From NCBI GenBank assembly GCA_021107345.1, contig JAIOSX010000233.1:1-8440 (forward strand): 8,440 bases of DNA, written 5' to 3'. The notes beneath the pieces are model-generated. The model had not been told where the DNA came from. It saw nothing but the letters and a program-made list of their open reading frames with translations, and did not search any database. This document shows, one piece after another, positions 1 to 6,003 of this stretch (position 1 is its first letter; each line of letters starts with the position of its first letter). The stretch is from Candidatus Aegiribacteria sp. GTDB lineage: Bacteria > Fermentibacterota > Fermentibacteria > Fermentibacterales > Fermentibacteraceae. The position numbers and the translations under genes were made by a program.

Positions 1-195
1 CATTTCGACCCTGATACATCTCATCCATACTTATTACAGTTTTGGGATAGTTGTCCTTTATCACTTCAAGTGAATGAAATTCTCTACAAGCAGTTTTTGC
101 AAAAAAGGCTCAATTCTGCTCATGCAAATTCTTCAATCATACAAGATGCTTTCATGTTTCATGCTACATCCTTTCGGTATATCGAAAGATTGTAG
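1..195 (+). CDS. 3' end of an unrecognised plus-strand ORF
   Basis: The frame is open from the left edge for 64 codons to a TAG and ends in the residues SFRYIERL. The composition (aromatics, charged residues, a helical-looking stretch around NEILYKQFLQKR) is protein-like, but I recognise no family and no motif. The stretch is visibly more AT-rich than the nrd genes. It would converge on, and overlap by about 37 nt, the possible methyltransferase remnant on the other strand, so at most one of the two is likely to be functional there. The start lies outside the window. A chance open frame of this length is quite possible. Confidence 0.3.
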   Translation, partial: HFDPDTSHPYLLQFWDSCPLSLQVNEILYKQFLQKRLNSAHANSSIIQDAFMFHATSFRYIERL

Positions 196-299
196 GAAGT
201 CGAGCTTCCATCAATACTGAAACCTGCCCGGGTAATTTCAATTTGAGATATCTGTCCCGCTCGCTGAAAACGCAGCCGCAGTGAACGCTGTAAAATTGC
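159..299 (-). pseudogene. Possible out-of-frame C-terminal remnant of the methyltransferase
   Basis: A 46-codon frame without a start codon lies just downstream of the truncated methyltransferase and ends at a TGA. Its tail contains ITRAGFSIDGSSTSYNLSIY followed by RKDVA. The pattern 'x-x-AGF-x-I ... Y-x-L-x-(V/I)Y-x-K' is common at the C-terminus of class I SAM methyltransferases, where the last strands of the Rossmann fold lie. I infer that it may be the original end of the neighbouring gene, separated by a frameshift and probably a deletion. The match rests on general family knowledge only, and the stretch before it is low in information. Confidence 0.3.
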
Positions 300-318
300 T
301 CAAAGTAATACAAGAATT

Positions 319-777
319 TTATCTGTTTTGCGGGGATGAAACAAGGCTCACGATACGCCCCCTGTCCTTCAGCAAGCACTTTAAAGACCGAAATAGTGAG
401 ACCTTTTTATCCATTGTGGGAATATTGTCAAAAGTAAATACTGACAACACAAGATCGTAGGAATCTGTCACGAGTTCATTAAAGTTACCATCGGGCACGA
501 GGCGATATTCGCCCTGCGGGTCACGTATCCGAGCCTGAATAAGCATCTGCTCCGATATATCAATCCCAACTACAGATTCAAAACCCAACTTAGCCAGGAA
601 CCGGGTCGAACGACCGGTGCCGCACCCGAAGTCCAATGCAGCTGAGCCGATGACATGCTCACCAATGATTTGCGGCAAATCTCTGTAGGCCAAGTAGTAA
701 GTCCCGGGGAATTCGAGATTGGCGTAAGCGTTCGCGCGTGCTTTATCGCCGTAAACATTTGAAAAATCTGCACACAT
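319..777 (-). CDS. Class I SAM-dependent methyltransferase, C-terminally truncated
   Basis: Predicted SAM-dependent methyltransferase of 152 residues; the substrate is unknown. Motif I is ALDFGCGTGRST (D49-G55). The acidic residue after strand 2 is in GIDIS (D73), and the strand-4 region SYDLVLSVFTFDNIP is typical of this group. I chose the ATG at 777 because AGGAGGTG (782-789) sits 4 nt upstream; an upstream in-frame start at 810 has no such site. Homologues of this type usually run to about 240 residues and continue past the 'SSP' motif (here SLVSSPQNR and stop) into a substrate-binding segment and the last strands of the fold. That part is missing, and a candidate remnant lies out of frame downstream at 159-299. 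The protein retains the SAM site but may be inactive. It lies about 110 nt downstream of the hairpin ending the Cys-rich operon, so it is probably transcribed separately. Confidence 0.8.
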   Translation of the reverse strand: MCADFSNVYGDKARANAYANLEFPGTYYLAYRDLPQIIGEHVIGSAALDFGCGTGRSTRFLAKLGFESVVGIDISEQMLIQARIRDPQGEYRLVPDGNFNELVTDSYDLVLSVFTFDNIPTMDKKVSLFRSLKCLLKDRGRIVSLVSSPQNR

Positions 778-889
778 TAAACACCTCCTAATCCTCAATA
801 CAGCTAACAATGATGATGCAGATTTAATATATCAGGGTACAATGAAAAGGATGATATTTCATAAAGGTAAAACACAGGAGCTGATGTAA

Positions 890-923
890 CAGGAAGAGCA
901 GACAATAGTGACTGCTCTTCCTG
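890..923 (-). terminator. Perfect 12-bp hairpin after the Cys-rich operon
   Basis: The arms 890-901 and 912-923 (left arm CAGGAAGAGCAG) are perfectly complementary around a 10-nt loop. The hairpin begins 14 nt after the stop codon of the secreted Cys-rich gene, so a role in ending that transcript or protecting its 3' end is likely. There is no run of T after the stem on either strand, so it is not a textbook intrinsic terminator. Confidence 0.45.
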
Positions 924-937
924 AAGATCACTGAAAA

Positions 938-1258
938 CTAATGACACTCGCCGCAATGATGAATCTCTTCTTCTTCTGAAGTGGAGTCATCACATCCGCA
1001 ATCGCATCCGGTGCAGTCTGTGCAACCAGAATCGGTTTCATCGCAGCCTGTACAATCTTCACTTTCGGAACTGCAGTCGCATTCGTCGCAGTTGTCACAG
1101 TCTTCTTCGCAACCGTCTACAGTACCGCCACAGCAGCAATCACCGTTTACGGTTTCACAGTTGCCGCAGTCAGGGGTAACGGTATCCTCATGAGCCTGTG
1201 CTATGGCAAAGGTGCCGATTGCCGCAAGACATAATACGATAAGTATCGTTCGCTTCAT
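938..1258 (-). CDS. Secreted, acidic, cysteine-rich metallothionein-like protein
   Basis: A 106-residue protein with a clear Sec signal peptide: MKR, a hydrophobic core to about residue 20, then an AQA cleavage site before His23. The predicted mature 84 residues contain 19 Cys, 28 Asp/Glu and no Lys or Arg. Cysteines occur as CCC, CDC, CxxC and CxC clusters, and the end is HHCGECH. This composition suggests a periplasmic or extracellular metal-binding protein, but it matches no metallothionein family I know, so the function is inferred. The ATG overlaps the TAA of the preceding small Cys peptide (TAATG), with a GGAAGAG ribosome site inside that gene, so the two are probably translationally coupled. 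The gene lies in the same transcription unit as the ArsR-family regulator, which implies metal or thiol-stress induction. A disulfide-rich structural protein is an alternative. Confidence 0.8.
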   Translation of the reverse strand: MKRTILIVLCLAAIGTFAIAQAHEDTVTPDCGNCETVNGDCCCGGTVDGCEEDCDNCDECDCSSESEDCTGCDETDSGCTDCTGCDCGCDDSTSEEEEIHHCGECH

Positions 1259-1395
1259 TACTCTTCCTTTTTATTTGAGTTGCATGGATGATGGCCTTCC
1301 GGACCATGACATTCATGTATCTGTTCCGGGGAACAATCCTCCGGTTTACCCTTCAGATTTTCCGGTTTCTGGCATTCTTTTTCACATCCGCACAT
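1258..1395 (-). CDS. 45-residue Cys/His-rich cytoplasmic peptide
   Basis: A short gene starting MCGCEKECQK and ending CNSNKKEE. In 45 residues it has 6 Cys (2, 4, 8, 21, 29, 38) and 4 His (27, 30, 35, 36), including IHECHGPEGHHPC. It has no signal peptide or membrane segment, so it should be cytoplasmic. Support that it is real: a strong AAGGAGAT ribosome site 5-6 nt before the ATG, placed inside the arsR coding end; a 43-nt overlap with arsR; and a one-base TAATG overlap with the next gene. Its cysteine clusters and operon position suggest metal binding, buffering or delivery, perhaps a metallochaperone or metallothionein-like peptide. I do not recognise a named family. The alternative, that it is a chance frame inside the arsR end and its spacer, is disfavoured by the ribosome site and the precise gene packing. 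Confidence 0.72.
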   Translation of the reverse strand: MCGCEKECQKPENLKGKPEDCSPEQIHECHGPEGHHPCNSNKKEE

Positions 1396-1730
1396 GGTTT
1401 ATCTCCTTTCGGGGTGCATTTGTTCAGTTTTATTGTCTTAGGTCTGGTAGTCAGGTGAGTGAGAAGCTCTATTGAATTGTCAAGTTTTTCTCTGTTAAGC
1501 CTGTAATGGGTGTAGTACCCATCCCTGCGGGAAGAAACGAAACCGCTGAAATGAAGAATCTTAAGGTGCTGAGAGACTGCACTCTGGGAAATCTCGAGGT
1601 GACAGGCAATCGCGTTCACGCAAAGGGATTCGTATTCCCGGAGAAGGTCGATTATCCTGAGCCTGCTTTCAACACTCAGTACGTTCATAAGCTCAGCCAG
1701 TTCCTTGAGAGTATGATTCTTAGTATCCAT
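1353..1730 (-). CDS. ArsR/SmtB-family transcriptional repressor
   Basis: A 125-residue winged-helix repressor, probably dimeric, that would release its operator on binding a metal(loid) or thiol-reactive ligand. The N-terminal helices (residues 8-30) read LKELAELMNVLSVESRLRII, the recognition helix is EISQSAVSQHLKIL (46-59), and the wing is SRRDGYYTHYRL (67-78). Helix 3 carries SLCVNAIAC (C37, C43), close to the ELCVC motif that binds As(III) in classical ArsR, but only its first Cys is kept. Two more Cys (105, 113) lie in a basic tail. The start at 1730 was chosen because GGAG lies 5 nt upstream and because the longer start at 1775 would place the operator and promoter inside the gene. The 3' end overlaps the Cys/His peptide gene by 43 nt. 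The inducer cannot be read from the sequence; the Cys pattern favours a thiophilic ion. Confidence 0.88.
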   Translation of the reverse strand: MDTKNHTLKELAELMNVLSVESRLRIIDLLREYESLCVNAIACHLEISQSAVSQHLKILHFSGFVSSRRDGYYTHYRLNREKLDNSIELLTHLTTRPKTIKLNKCTPKGDKPCADVKKNARNRKI

Positions 1731-1743
1731 GGGTCTCCATTTC

Positions 1744-1761
1744 AGTATATAAGTATATACT
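1744..1761. promoter_or_regulatory. Perfect palindromic operator of the ArsR-family gene
   Basis: AGTATATA-AG-TATATACT is an exact 8-2-8 inverted repeat, 13 nt upstream of the arsR ATG and overlapping the predicted -10 element. Size, symmetry and position fit the AT-rich palindromes bound by ArsR/SmtB repressors, so autoregulation of the whole three-gene operon is inferred. Confidence 0.75.
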
Positions 1762-1782
1762 AATATGAATTTCAAATGTAAA
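1754..1782 (-). promoter_or_regulatory. Predicted sigma70 promoter of the ArsR/Cys-rich operon
   Basis: The minus strand reads TTTACA (-35, 1777-1782), a 17-nt spacer and TATATA (-10, 1754-1759). A second -10 candidate, TATACT, overlaps the same palindrome. Repressor bound at 1744-1761 would block the -10 directly. The -35 lies only about 28 nt from the end of the nrdG remnant, and no terminator is visible between the two operons, so read-through from nrd is possible. Confidence 0.55.
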
Positions 1783-1809
1783 GGACAATTTCAGGAAAGT
1801 CAAATTGGA

Positions 1810-2485
1810 TTAGAACCTGATATTAACTTCTTCAGCCAGGTTCATATCTTTTATAGAACTTACTGTATCCTCAAGATAACCTTTGGGATAGGTGGGTATA
1901 TCCCTGAATTCAGCTGAGAGGGTTTTATGCGAATGAAAACTCTGAAGTACGTACCCGCAGGAGTTCGATGATATCATCACGGTCAACAATACCGGGAACC
2001 ATTGTAGTCCTGAATTCGTATGCCGGCAGGGACATGACAATACCTATAGATTCCCGGATATCCGAGAAAACTGCTTTTTCCCCGGTAGCCTTCAGGTACT
2101 TTGAGGGAGAGCTTTTAAGATCCATTGCGATGTAGTCTGTATCATGAAGCACTTCCTTCAGCATGCGGGGTTGAGTCCCGTTGGTATCCACCTTGACGGA
2201 GAGGCACGTTTCGGATTTAATGTTCTGGATAAGATCAACGATACCACTGTAGAGAAGGGGTTCTCCGCCCGTTATGGTTACTGCCTCTATGAAGCCTTTC
2301 CTTTTCAGAAGTTCTGAGATGATTTCTTCCTGGGTAAGTCTGAATTCTTCATCAAGCATATCGGGTCTTACAAGTTCAGGATTATGGCAGAAAGGACATT
2401 GAAGATTGCAACCGGATATGAATATTATGGATGATATCTTACCTGGATATTCGATCAGGCTGGTGCCAGTGAGGGATCGGATCAA
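1810..2485 (-). CDS. nrdG: Anaerobic RNR-activating radical SAM protein, frame broken near the 3' end
   Basis: NrdG-type activase: it uses a [4Fe-4S] cluster and SAM to place the glycyl radical on NrdD. The N-terminal frame (2485 to 1925, 186 residues) has GCNLQCPFCHN, the CxxxCxxC cluster motif, at about residues 25-35, TITGGEPLL for SAM binding, and later KVDTNG, AMDLKSS and EFRTTMVPGIV, as in the NrdG2/PflA-like branch. The natural C-terminus (GYVLQSFHSHKTLSAEFRDI onward to VNIRF, stop at 1810) lies in another frame. The switch is near 1950-1960, where DDIIELL runs into RVRTSEFSFA and a stop. From memory the family has about six more residues between the DDI region and YVLQ, which suggests a deletion of roughly 20 nt rather than one miscalled base. 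The start is TTG, overlapping the stop of the small glycyl-radical ORF (TTGA). Loss of the last part of the barrel could abolish activity. Confidence 0.78.
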
Positions 2486-2652
2486 CTATCAGTCTTTTCT
2501 TCAGCTTTATTCAGTGAAATGTACTCCCGCTGAGAGAATTCCTCTCTTTTGCCTTTGTTCCAGCTCTGAACGGGTCTGTAGTATCCTACGATCCTTGAAT
2601 AGACTTCGGTTCTGATAGCTTTTATGCGATTCTCTACTTTGATCTCAGACAT
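2482..2652 (-). CDS. Stand-alone glycyl-radical loop of class III RNR
   Basis: A 56-codon ORF, start ATG, stop TGA. It contains TEVYSRIVGYYRPVQSWNKG followed by KREEFSQREY (residues 15-44), the conserved C-terminal glycyl-radical loop of NrdD; the radical glycine is G23 in RIVGYYRP. This part is normally the last segment of the NrdD polypeptide, but the upstream 706-residue protein stops before it. The ATG overlaps the nrdD stop (ATGTCTGA, 8 nt), with AGGAAAGG (2662-2669) 9 nt upstream. The end overlaps the nrdG TTG start by 4 nt. That packing supports separate but coupled translation. The product should dock on NrdD and carry the radical, comparable in principle to GrcA (YfiD) for pyruvate formate-lyase. 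Alternatives are a +1 programmed frameshift or a one-base error within 2645-2670 that splits one gene. Confidence 0.85.
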   Translation of the reverse strand: MSEIKVENRIKAIRTEVYSRIVGYYRPVQSWNKGKREEFSQREYISLNKAEEKTDS

Positions 2653-4765
2653 TGGTTGAAACCTTTCCTATATTGAGAAAGAGGCTTCCCGGAGCCTCTG
2701 AATCATTGTTATCTATTCTTACATAACTGCCTTCGGGCAGCCGGTCATATTCGTCAGCATTGACAATCTCACCAAATTCCGCGAGCTCTTCATCGGTATG
2801 AGGGTAAGGGCAGAGGAATTGCTCTCCGGCTATATACCCGTGAACAGGACAGATTGAGAAAGTGGGTGTGAAACTGAAGTACGGTAGATGGAACCGTGAA
2901 ACAATGGATTTTGCCAGTTTTCTTACCATCCTCCAGTCTGTAATCGCTTCACCTATAAAAACGTGAACGACCGTACCTCCGGTGAACATGGTTTGAAGAT
3001 CATCCTGGTGCTCGAGAAGCCCGAAAATATCTTTCTGTTCCGTTACCGGTAGGTGGACTGAATTGGTGTAGTACGGATCTGAGCTGCCCATGCAGAAAAT
3101 GTCGGGGAATTCACTTCTGTCCTTTCTGGCAAGACTGTAAGAAGCACCCTCAGCCGGGGAAGCCTCAAGATTGTAGAGATTCCCGGTCTCTTCCTGAAAT
3201 TCTGTGAGCTTTTTCCTCATAAAATCCAATATGCTGATAGACCCTCTACGACTTTCTTCTGTTACAATGTCCTCGCCGAGAAAGTTCATGCAGCATTCAT
3301 TCATTCCCAGAAGTCCAATGGTTGAAAAGTGATTGCTCCAGTAATGCCCAAGATCAGCCTTGATTGTTCTGAGATAGTGGCTTGTGTATGGATATAGACC
3401 CTTCTCCGTAAGTTTCTCGATCAGGTCACGTTTCAATTCAAGGGATTCCCTTGCGGCTTCCATTACAGCAGCAAGACGACTGAAGAACTCATCCTCATTA
3501 GCTGATGTGTATCCGATCTTCGGAAGATTGATCGTAACTACTCCGATGGATCCTGTAAGCGGGTTTGAGCCGAAAAGACCGCCGCCTCTGCTGCGAAGCT
3601 CTCTGTTATCAAGCCTGAGCCTGCAGCACATGCTTCTTGCATCGTCTGGGCTCATATCGGAATTAACAAAATTGCTGAAATAGGGAACACCGTACTTACC
3701 GGTCATTTCCCACAATGGTTTCAGCTCATCGTTATCCCATTCAAAATCCTTTGTGAGATTATACGTGGGAATCGGGAAAGTGAAAATTCTTCCTTTGGAG
3801 TCGCCTTCCATCATCAGCTCTGCGAAAGCCCGGTTAATCATATCCATTTCCTGCTGGAAATCGGCGTAGATTGCGTTTTTAGGCTTACCGCCGATAATCA
3901 CTTTCTGATCACGGAAGGTTGCTGAAGGTTTAAGATCCATCGTTATGTTGGTGAATGGAGCCTGGAATCCAACACGTGTAGGAATGTTAATATTGAAGAG
4001 GAATTCCTGGAAGGCCTGTTTGACCTGTGGATAATCGAGCTCGTCATACCTGATGAAGGGTGACAGGAGGGTGTCGAAACTGGAGAACGCCTGAGCTCCC
4101 GCCGCCTCTCCCTGCAGGGTATAGAAAAAATTAACAATCTGGCCAAGGGCTGTTCTGAGATGTACAGGAGGAGATGATTCGGTTTTTCCCCTTGCCCCCC
4201 TGAACCCCTCCTTCAGAAGGGTCATGAGATCCCAACCGACGCAGTATGGCCCGAGTATTCCAAGATCATGAATATGGAAATCACCATTCTCCTGTAACTT
4301 CCTTATACTGGGAGTGTAAATTTTGCTGAGCCAGTACTTTCTTGTTATCGAAGATGACAGGTAGAAATTCAGCCCCTGAAGGGAATAATTCATATTGGAA
4401 TTTTCTTTTACTCTCCAGTCGACTTTGCCAAGGTAATCCGAAACCGTTTCCTCCATTCCGCTGAGAAGATGATCTACATCCCTGGCTTCGTTCTTCTTTT
4501 CTCTGTATAGAATAAACGCCCTCGCGGCAGAAGTCAGTTTCCGCAGAACAAGTGTTTCTTCAATGAAATCCTGAATATGCTCAACGGTTGGAATTGAGCC
4601 GTTTCTAAAGTAGTTCATGTAAAGGCTGGCTTCGACCTGATCCGCAATCTCATGGGCATCAGCCTCGGTCGATGAAGCGTTAAGTGTTCGTTCGACAGCC
4701 TTTTCTATTTTCAACTTGGTGAAGTTTACAATTTTGCCATCACGTTTGCGAATCAGCCAGTCCAT
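2645..4765 (-). CDS. nrdD: Anaerobic ribonucleoside-triphosphate reductase, catalytic part without glycyl-radical loop
   Basis: Class III RNR (706 residues): reduces ribonucleotides to deoxyribonucleotides without oxygen. An ATP-cone regulatory domain fills residues 3-92 (IRKRDGKIVNF to the AARAFILYREK helix). The barrel follows, with HIHDLGILGPYCVGWDL (C175), the thiyl-radical region SMCCRLRLDNRELRSRGGG (C380/C381), NECCMNFLGE (491-492), and the fingertip TPTFSICPVHGYIAGEQF with LCPYPHT (C639, H642, C652, H656), the usual zinc-site area. The protein continues through an acidic segment to IGKVSTNV and stops. The expected RVVGYxRPVxxWN radical loop is absent and is encoded by the next ORF. The ATG at 4765 has a modest GGGG site about 8 nt upstream and gives a normal N-terminus. 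Promoter and NrdR boxes precede it, and nrdG follows. By itself it should be inactive; it needs the small ORF in trans or by recoding. Confidence 0.93.
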   Translation of the reverse strand: MDWLIRKRDGKIVNFTKLKIEKAVERTLNASSTEADAHEIADQVEASLYMNYFRNGSIPTVEHIQDFIEETLVLRKLTSAARAFILYREKKNEARDVDHLLSGMEETVSDYLGKVDWRVKENSNMNYSLQGLNFYLSSSITRKYWLSKIYTPSIRKLQENGDFHIHDLGILGPYCVGWDLMTLLKEGFRGARGKTESSPPVHLRTALGQIVNFFYTLQGEAAGAQAFSSFDTLLSPFIRYDELDYPQVKQAFQEFLFNINIPTRVGFQAPFTNITMDLKPSATFRDQKVIIGGKPKNAIYADFQQEMDMINRAFAELMMEGDSKGRIFTFPIPTYNLTKDFEWDNDELKPLWEMTGKYGVPYFSNFVNSDMSPDDARSMCCRLRLDNRELRSRGGGLFGSNPLTGSIGVVTINLPKIGYTSANEDEFFSRLAAVMEAARESLELKRDLIEKLTEKGLYPYTSHYLRTIKADLGHYWSNHFSTIGLLGMNECCMNFLGEDIVTEESRRGSISILDFMRKKLTEFQEETGNLYNLEASPAEGASYSLARKDRSEFPDIFCMGSSDPYYTNSVHLPVTEQKDIFGLLEHQDDLQTMFTGGTVVHVFIGEAITDWRMVRKLAKSIVSRFHLPYFSFTPTFSICPVHGYIAGEQFLCPYPHTDEELAEFGEIVNADEYDRLPEGSYVRIDNNDSEAPGSLFLNIGKVSTNV

Positions 4766-4881
4766 TATTTACCCCGAAACAGCAGAATCAGTTTTCCGAA
4801 TAGAATCTGCAATCATACATTATCAAGTACATCAAATCGTATCCAATGTGATCGTCCTTTTTCCTGAAATCCCACCTGTCG

Positions 4882-4909
4882 AGTATATTTTGTGACTTTC
4901 CAGTGTCAA
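4882..4909 (-). promoter_or_regulatory. Strong sigma70 promoter of the nrd operon
   Basis: The minus strand has TTGACA (4904-4909, exact -35 consensus), a 16-nt spacer and TATACT (4882-4887, 5 of 6 at -10). Transcription would begin near 4875, giving a leader of about 110 nt before nrdD. Two NrdR boxes lie just upstream of the -35. Confidence 0.75.
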
Positions 4910-4917
4910 GTGAAAAA

Positions 4918-4933
4918 GCACAATATCTGGTGT
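4918..4933. promoter_or_regulatory. NrdR box 1 (promoter-proximal)
   Basis: GCACAATATCTGGTGT matches the NrdR consensus acaCwAtATaTwGtgt at 13 of 16 positions, including every strongly conserved position. It is 8 nt upstream of the nrdD -35. NrdR is the (d)ATP-sensing repressor of bacterial RNR operons; no nrdR gene is in this window. Confidence 0.72.
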
Positions 4934-4959
4934 TGAGATGATTGCGCGATATCTATATA
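4933..4959 (+). promoter_or_regulatory. Weak candidate promoter for the EamA transporter gene
   Basis: The plus strand has TTGAGA (4933-4938), a 15-nt spacer and TATATA (4954-4959). It would give a leader of about 140 nt before the transporter ATG and overlaps NrdR box 2, so NrdR could affect both directions. The spacing is short. The rest of the 341-nt intergenic region (4766-5106) holds the nrd promoter and boxes and nothing else I can identify. Confidence 0.3.
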
Positions 4960-4965
4960 TTGAGC
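4950..4965. promoter_or_regulatory. NrdR box 2 (promoter-distal)
   Basis: TATCTATATATTGAGC matches the NrdR consensus at 11 of 16 positions, again with the conserved core. Its offset from box 1 is exactly 32 bp, about three helical turns, which is the known spacing rule for paired NrdR boxes. The spacing is what makes this weaker box credible. Confidence 0.65.
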
Positions 4966-5106
4966 TATATGCAAGACAGTAAGTAATCTGCGAAAGATGT
5001 GCACAAATTGTCAGCAAAGGTAAAAAACAGCCTGGCTGCCACCGGCTATTTCATAACATATTGCTGTGAAATGAGAAAATGCTGCCATCAGTGGAAAGGT
5101 TCCCAA

Positions 5107-5988
5107 ATGAAACCGCGAGTACTGGCTCTGATCGCTGTAGTTTTCTGGTCAACTGCAGCTTCAGCGTTCAAGCTTACTCTGAGCTGGATGACCCCTTATC
5201 AGCTTGTACTTCTGGCTACGGCTGTTTCCACGGTGGCCCTCTGGACGATGATACTATTCCGAAGGAAACGCTTTATTGAAGCGGGTTCCTGGAGGAACGC
5301 AATTGCTAAATCCGCCGTCAGGGGATTGCTCAACCCTTTTCTCTATTACCTGGTTCTCCTTGAGGCATACAATGAGCTTCCCGCTCAGATAGCAATGGTG
5401 ATCAACTATCTATGGCCCGTGGTTCTCATAATTCTTTCCGCGCCGCTTCTGAAGCAGCGCATAACTCTGAAAATGGCCGCAGCATCCGGGATCAGCTTCT
5501 GCGGTATCGGAGTTCTCGCACTGGGTGGTAATCCGGTTGGCGGGCAGCTGCCGTTATTAGCGATAGGACTGGCGCTTTTAAGCACTGTGATCTGGGCACT
5601 GTTCTGGATCCTGAATATCCGTGCATCGGGAGATGCAGTACGGAACCTTGCTGAATCGTTCATTTTTGGCTTACTGTACCTTGTCATCTACGGAGTGATC
5701 AGTGGAAAGATCCCCAGCATCCGGGGTCTGGATATCCACGGAATTATCGGTTCCATTTACATCGGGCTGTTTGAAATGGGGATAACCTTCGTCATCTGGT
5801 ACAAGGCGCTTGAACTCTCAGAAACTACATCCGAAGTAGGGAATCTTATTTACCTGACACCGTTTATGGCTCTTGTTTTCATCGGTTCCGTAGTTGGTGA
5901 AAAGATCGGACTGTGGACGATTGCCGGGCTTCTTCTGGTAATAAGCGGCATTGCTCTGCAGGGGATGGGCAAAAGAAGTAATGTCTGA
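5107..5988 (+). CDS. EamA/DMT-family inner-membrane transporter
   Basis: A 293-residue drug/metabolite-transporter protein made of two EamA repeats, about ten transmembrane helices. The first helix is VLALIAVVFWSTAASAFK. The first repeat includes LLNPFLYYLVLLEAYNELPA followed by the helix MVINYLWPVVLIILSAPLL. The second repeat ends with GNLIYLTPFMALVFIGSVVG, EKI and a final helix, then the short basic tail GKRSNV. Members export amino acids, metabolites or drugs; the substrate cannot be read from sequence. I chose the ATG at 5107 because GGAAAGG lies about 7 nt upstream and the first helix starts there. An in-frame ATG at 4999 would add a Cys-rich, non-conserved-looking extension. The gene diverges from nrdD and converges with the HEPN gene, with a 15-nt gap and no obvious terminator. 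Confidence 0.88.
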   Translation: MKPRVLALIAVVFWSTAASAFKLTLSWMTPYQLVLLATAVSTVALWTMILFRRKRFIEAGSWRNAIAKSAVRGLLNPFLYYLVLLEAYNELPAQIAMVINYLWPVVLIILSAPLLKQRITLKMAAASGISFCGIGVLALGGNPVGGQLPLLAIGLALLSTVIWALFWILNIRASGDAVRNLAESFIFGLLYLVIYGVISGKIPSIRGLDIHGIIGSIYIGLFEMGITFVIWYKALELSETTSEVGNLIYLTPFMALVFIGSVVGEKIGLWTIAGLLLVISGIALQGMGKRSNV

Positions 5989-6003
5989 GCCTGGATACTA
6001 TTT

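Noticed and set aside
171..188. Small palindrome CTTTCG-GTATAT-CGAAAG
   Set aside because: A 6-bp stem with a 6-nt loop, no T-run and no suitable position for a terminator or operator; short stems like this are expected by chance.
981..1193. Plus-strand frame rich in Ser, Gln and Pro opposite the Cys-rich gene
   Set aside because: Its repetitive Ser/Gln/Pro composition is the direct antisense image of the Cys/Asp/Glu codons of the minus-strand gene, with no independent support.
1353..1775. Longer ArsR form starting at 1775
   Set aside because: It would place the promoter and palindromic operator inside the coding region; the ATG at 1730 has a ribosome site and a family-typical N-terminus.
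4999..5106. 36-residue N-terminal extension of the EamA transporter
   Set aside because: There is no good ribosome site, the segment is Cys-rich and not membrane-like, and the ATG at 5107 begins right at the first helix with a good ribosome site.
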